Assembly (NCBI GenBank): GCA_022843945.1
Contig: JALHMR010000049.1
Coordinates: 1-33,132 of the forward strand
Source of the DNA: Rhodospirillaceae bacterium
GTDB taxonomy: Bacteria; Pseudomonadota; Alphaproteobacteria; CACIAM-22H2
Direction of reading: 5' to 3'
Length of the DNA stretch: 33,132 nt
Shown here piece by piece: positions 33,040 through 33,132 of the stretch. Below the pieces are notes generated by a model, which ran no database searches, was not told the origin of the DNA, and saw only the letters and a program-made list of their open reading frames with translations. The position numbers and the translations under genes are program-made. Numbering within the stretch: the stretch's first letter is position 1; every line of letters starts with the position of its first letter.

Positions 33040-33132
33040 ATGGATCTGAGCGAGCCCACCACCTCGCCGGCGACGACGCCGGCAGCGGCGCCGCCGGCCG
33101 CAGCGCCGGCCAAGCGCCCGGCGCGCCCGCGC
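33040..33132 (+). CDS. Next isc-operon gene, start only (cut by window edge)
   Basis: ATG 33040 follows GGAG (33030-33033) by six bases and opens 31 codons to the window end. The segment is Pro/Ala-rich and low in complexity (SPATTPAAAPPAAAPAKRPA), so no family can be named from it. By operon order an IscA/HesB-type protein with an N-terminal extension is the most likely. That is inference from position only. Confidence 0.6.
   Translation, partial: MDLSEPTTSPATTPAAAPPAAAPAKRPARPR

Overview
The window is GC-rich and almost fully coding. It reads as a chromosomal segment of an alphaproteobacterium (Rhodospirillales/Hyphomicrobiales-like). The clues are the gene types (GreB, RF2, GlnE, a Bug-type receptor, an IscR/IscS/IscU cluster led by cysE), the overlapping start/stop codons, and short GC-rich palindromic repeats between genes. 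I cannot place it to genus. I see no rRNA, tRNA, CRISPR, transposase, phage or conjugation gene, and no gene-free stretch over 300 bp; the largest gaps are 14800-15082 and 28660-28881.

Layout. 1-2188: the start of a secreted protein of unknown function (cut by the window edge), a palindromic repeat, greB, and prfB, which needs a +1 programmed frameshift at 1123-1129 to be read whole. 2199-5519: a sulfatase and a Bug-type periplasmic receptor, preceded by a PcaQ/GbpR-like LysR regulator; a 16-bp inverted repeat very like a PcaQ box lies between regulator and receptor. 5630-7045: an amidohydrolase divergent from that regulator.

7070-14799 (minus strand): eight genes, mostly overlapping or tightly spaced. 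In transcription order they are a NitT/TauT-type binding protein with a Tat-like signal, ABC ATPase, ABC permease, FAD oxidoreductase, CaiB-type CoA-transferase, CaiD-like enoyl-CoA hydratase, 7Fe-type ferredoxin and thiolase. This looks like uptake plus CoA-dependent breakdown of a small organic acid whose identity is not readable from the sequence. It is the best candidate here for an undescribed pathway.

15083-17717: a second LysR gene translationally coupled to an NmrA-like dehydrogenase, a GYD-domain protein, a two-way terminator and a secreted PRC-barrel protein whose ribosome binding site lies in a predicted 10-bp stem. 17790-27921: core genes bcp, glnE, a YhdP/AsmA-like envelope protein, tyrS, anmK and a zinc-type CDF exporter.

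27931-33132: an alpha/beta hydrolase divergent from the operon cysE-iscR-(NifS-like desulfurase)-iscS-iscU-(next gene, cut). This links cysteine synthesis, sulfur mobilisation and Fe-S scaffold assembly. The AT-rich divergent region holds a good sigma70-type promoter and two IscR-like sites, one facing each transcription unit, which suggests feedback by the Fe-S sensor encoded in the operon.
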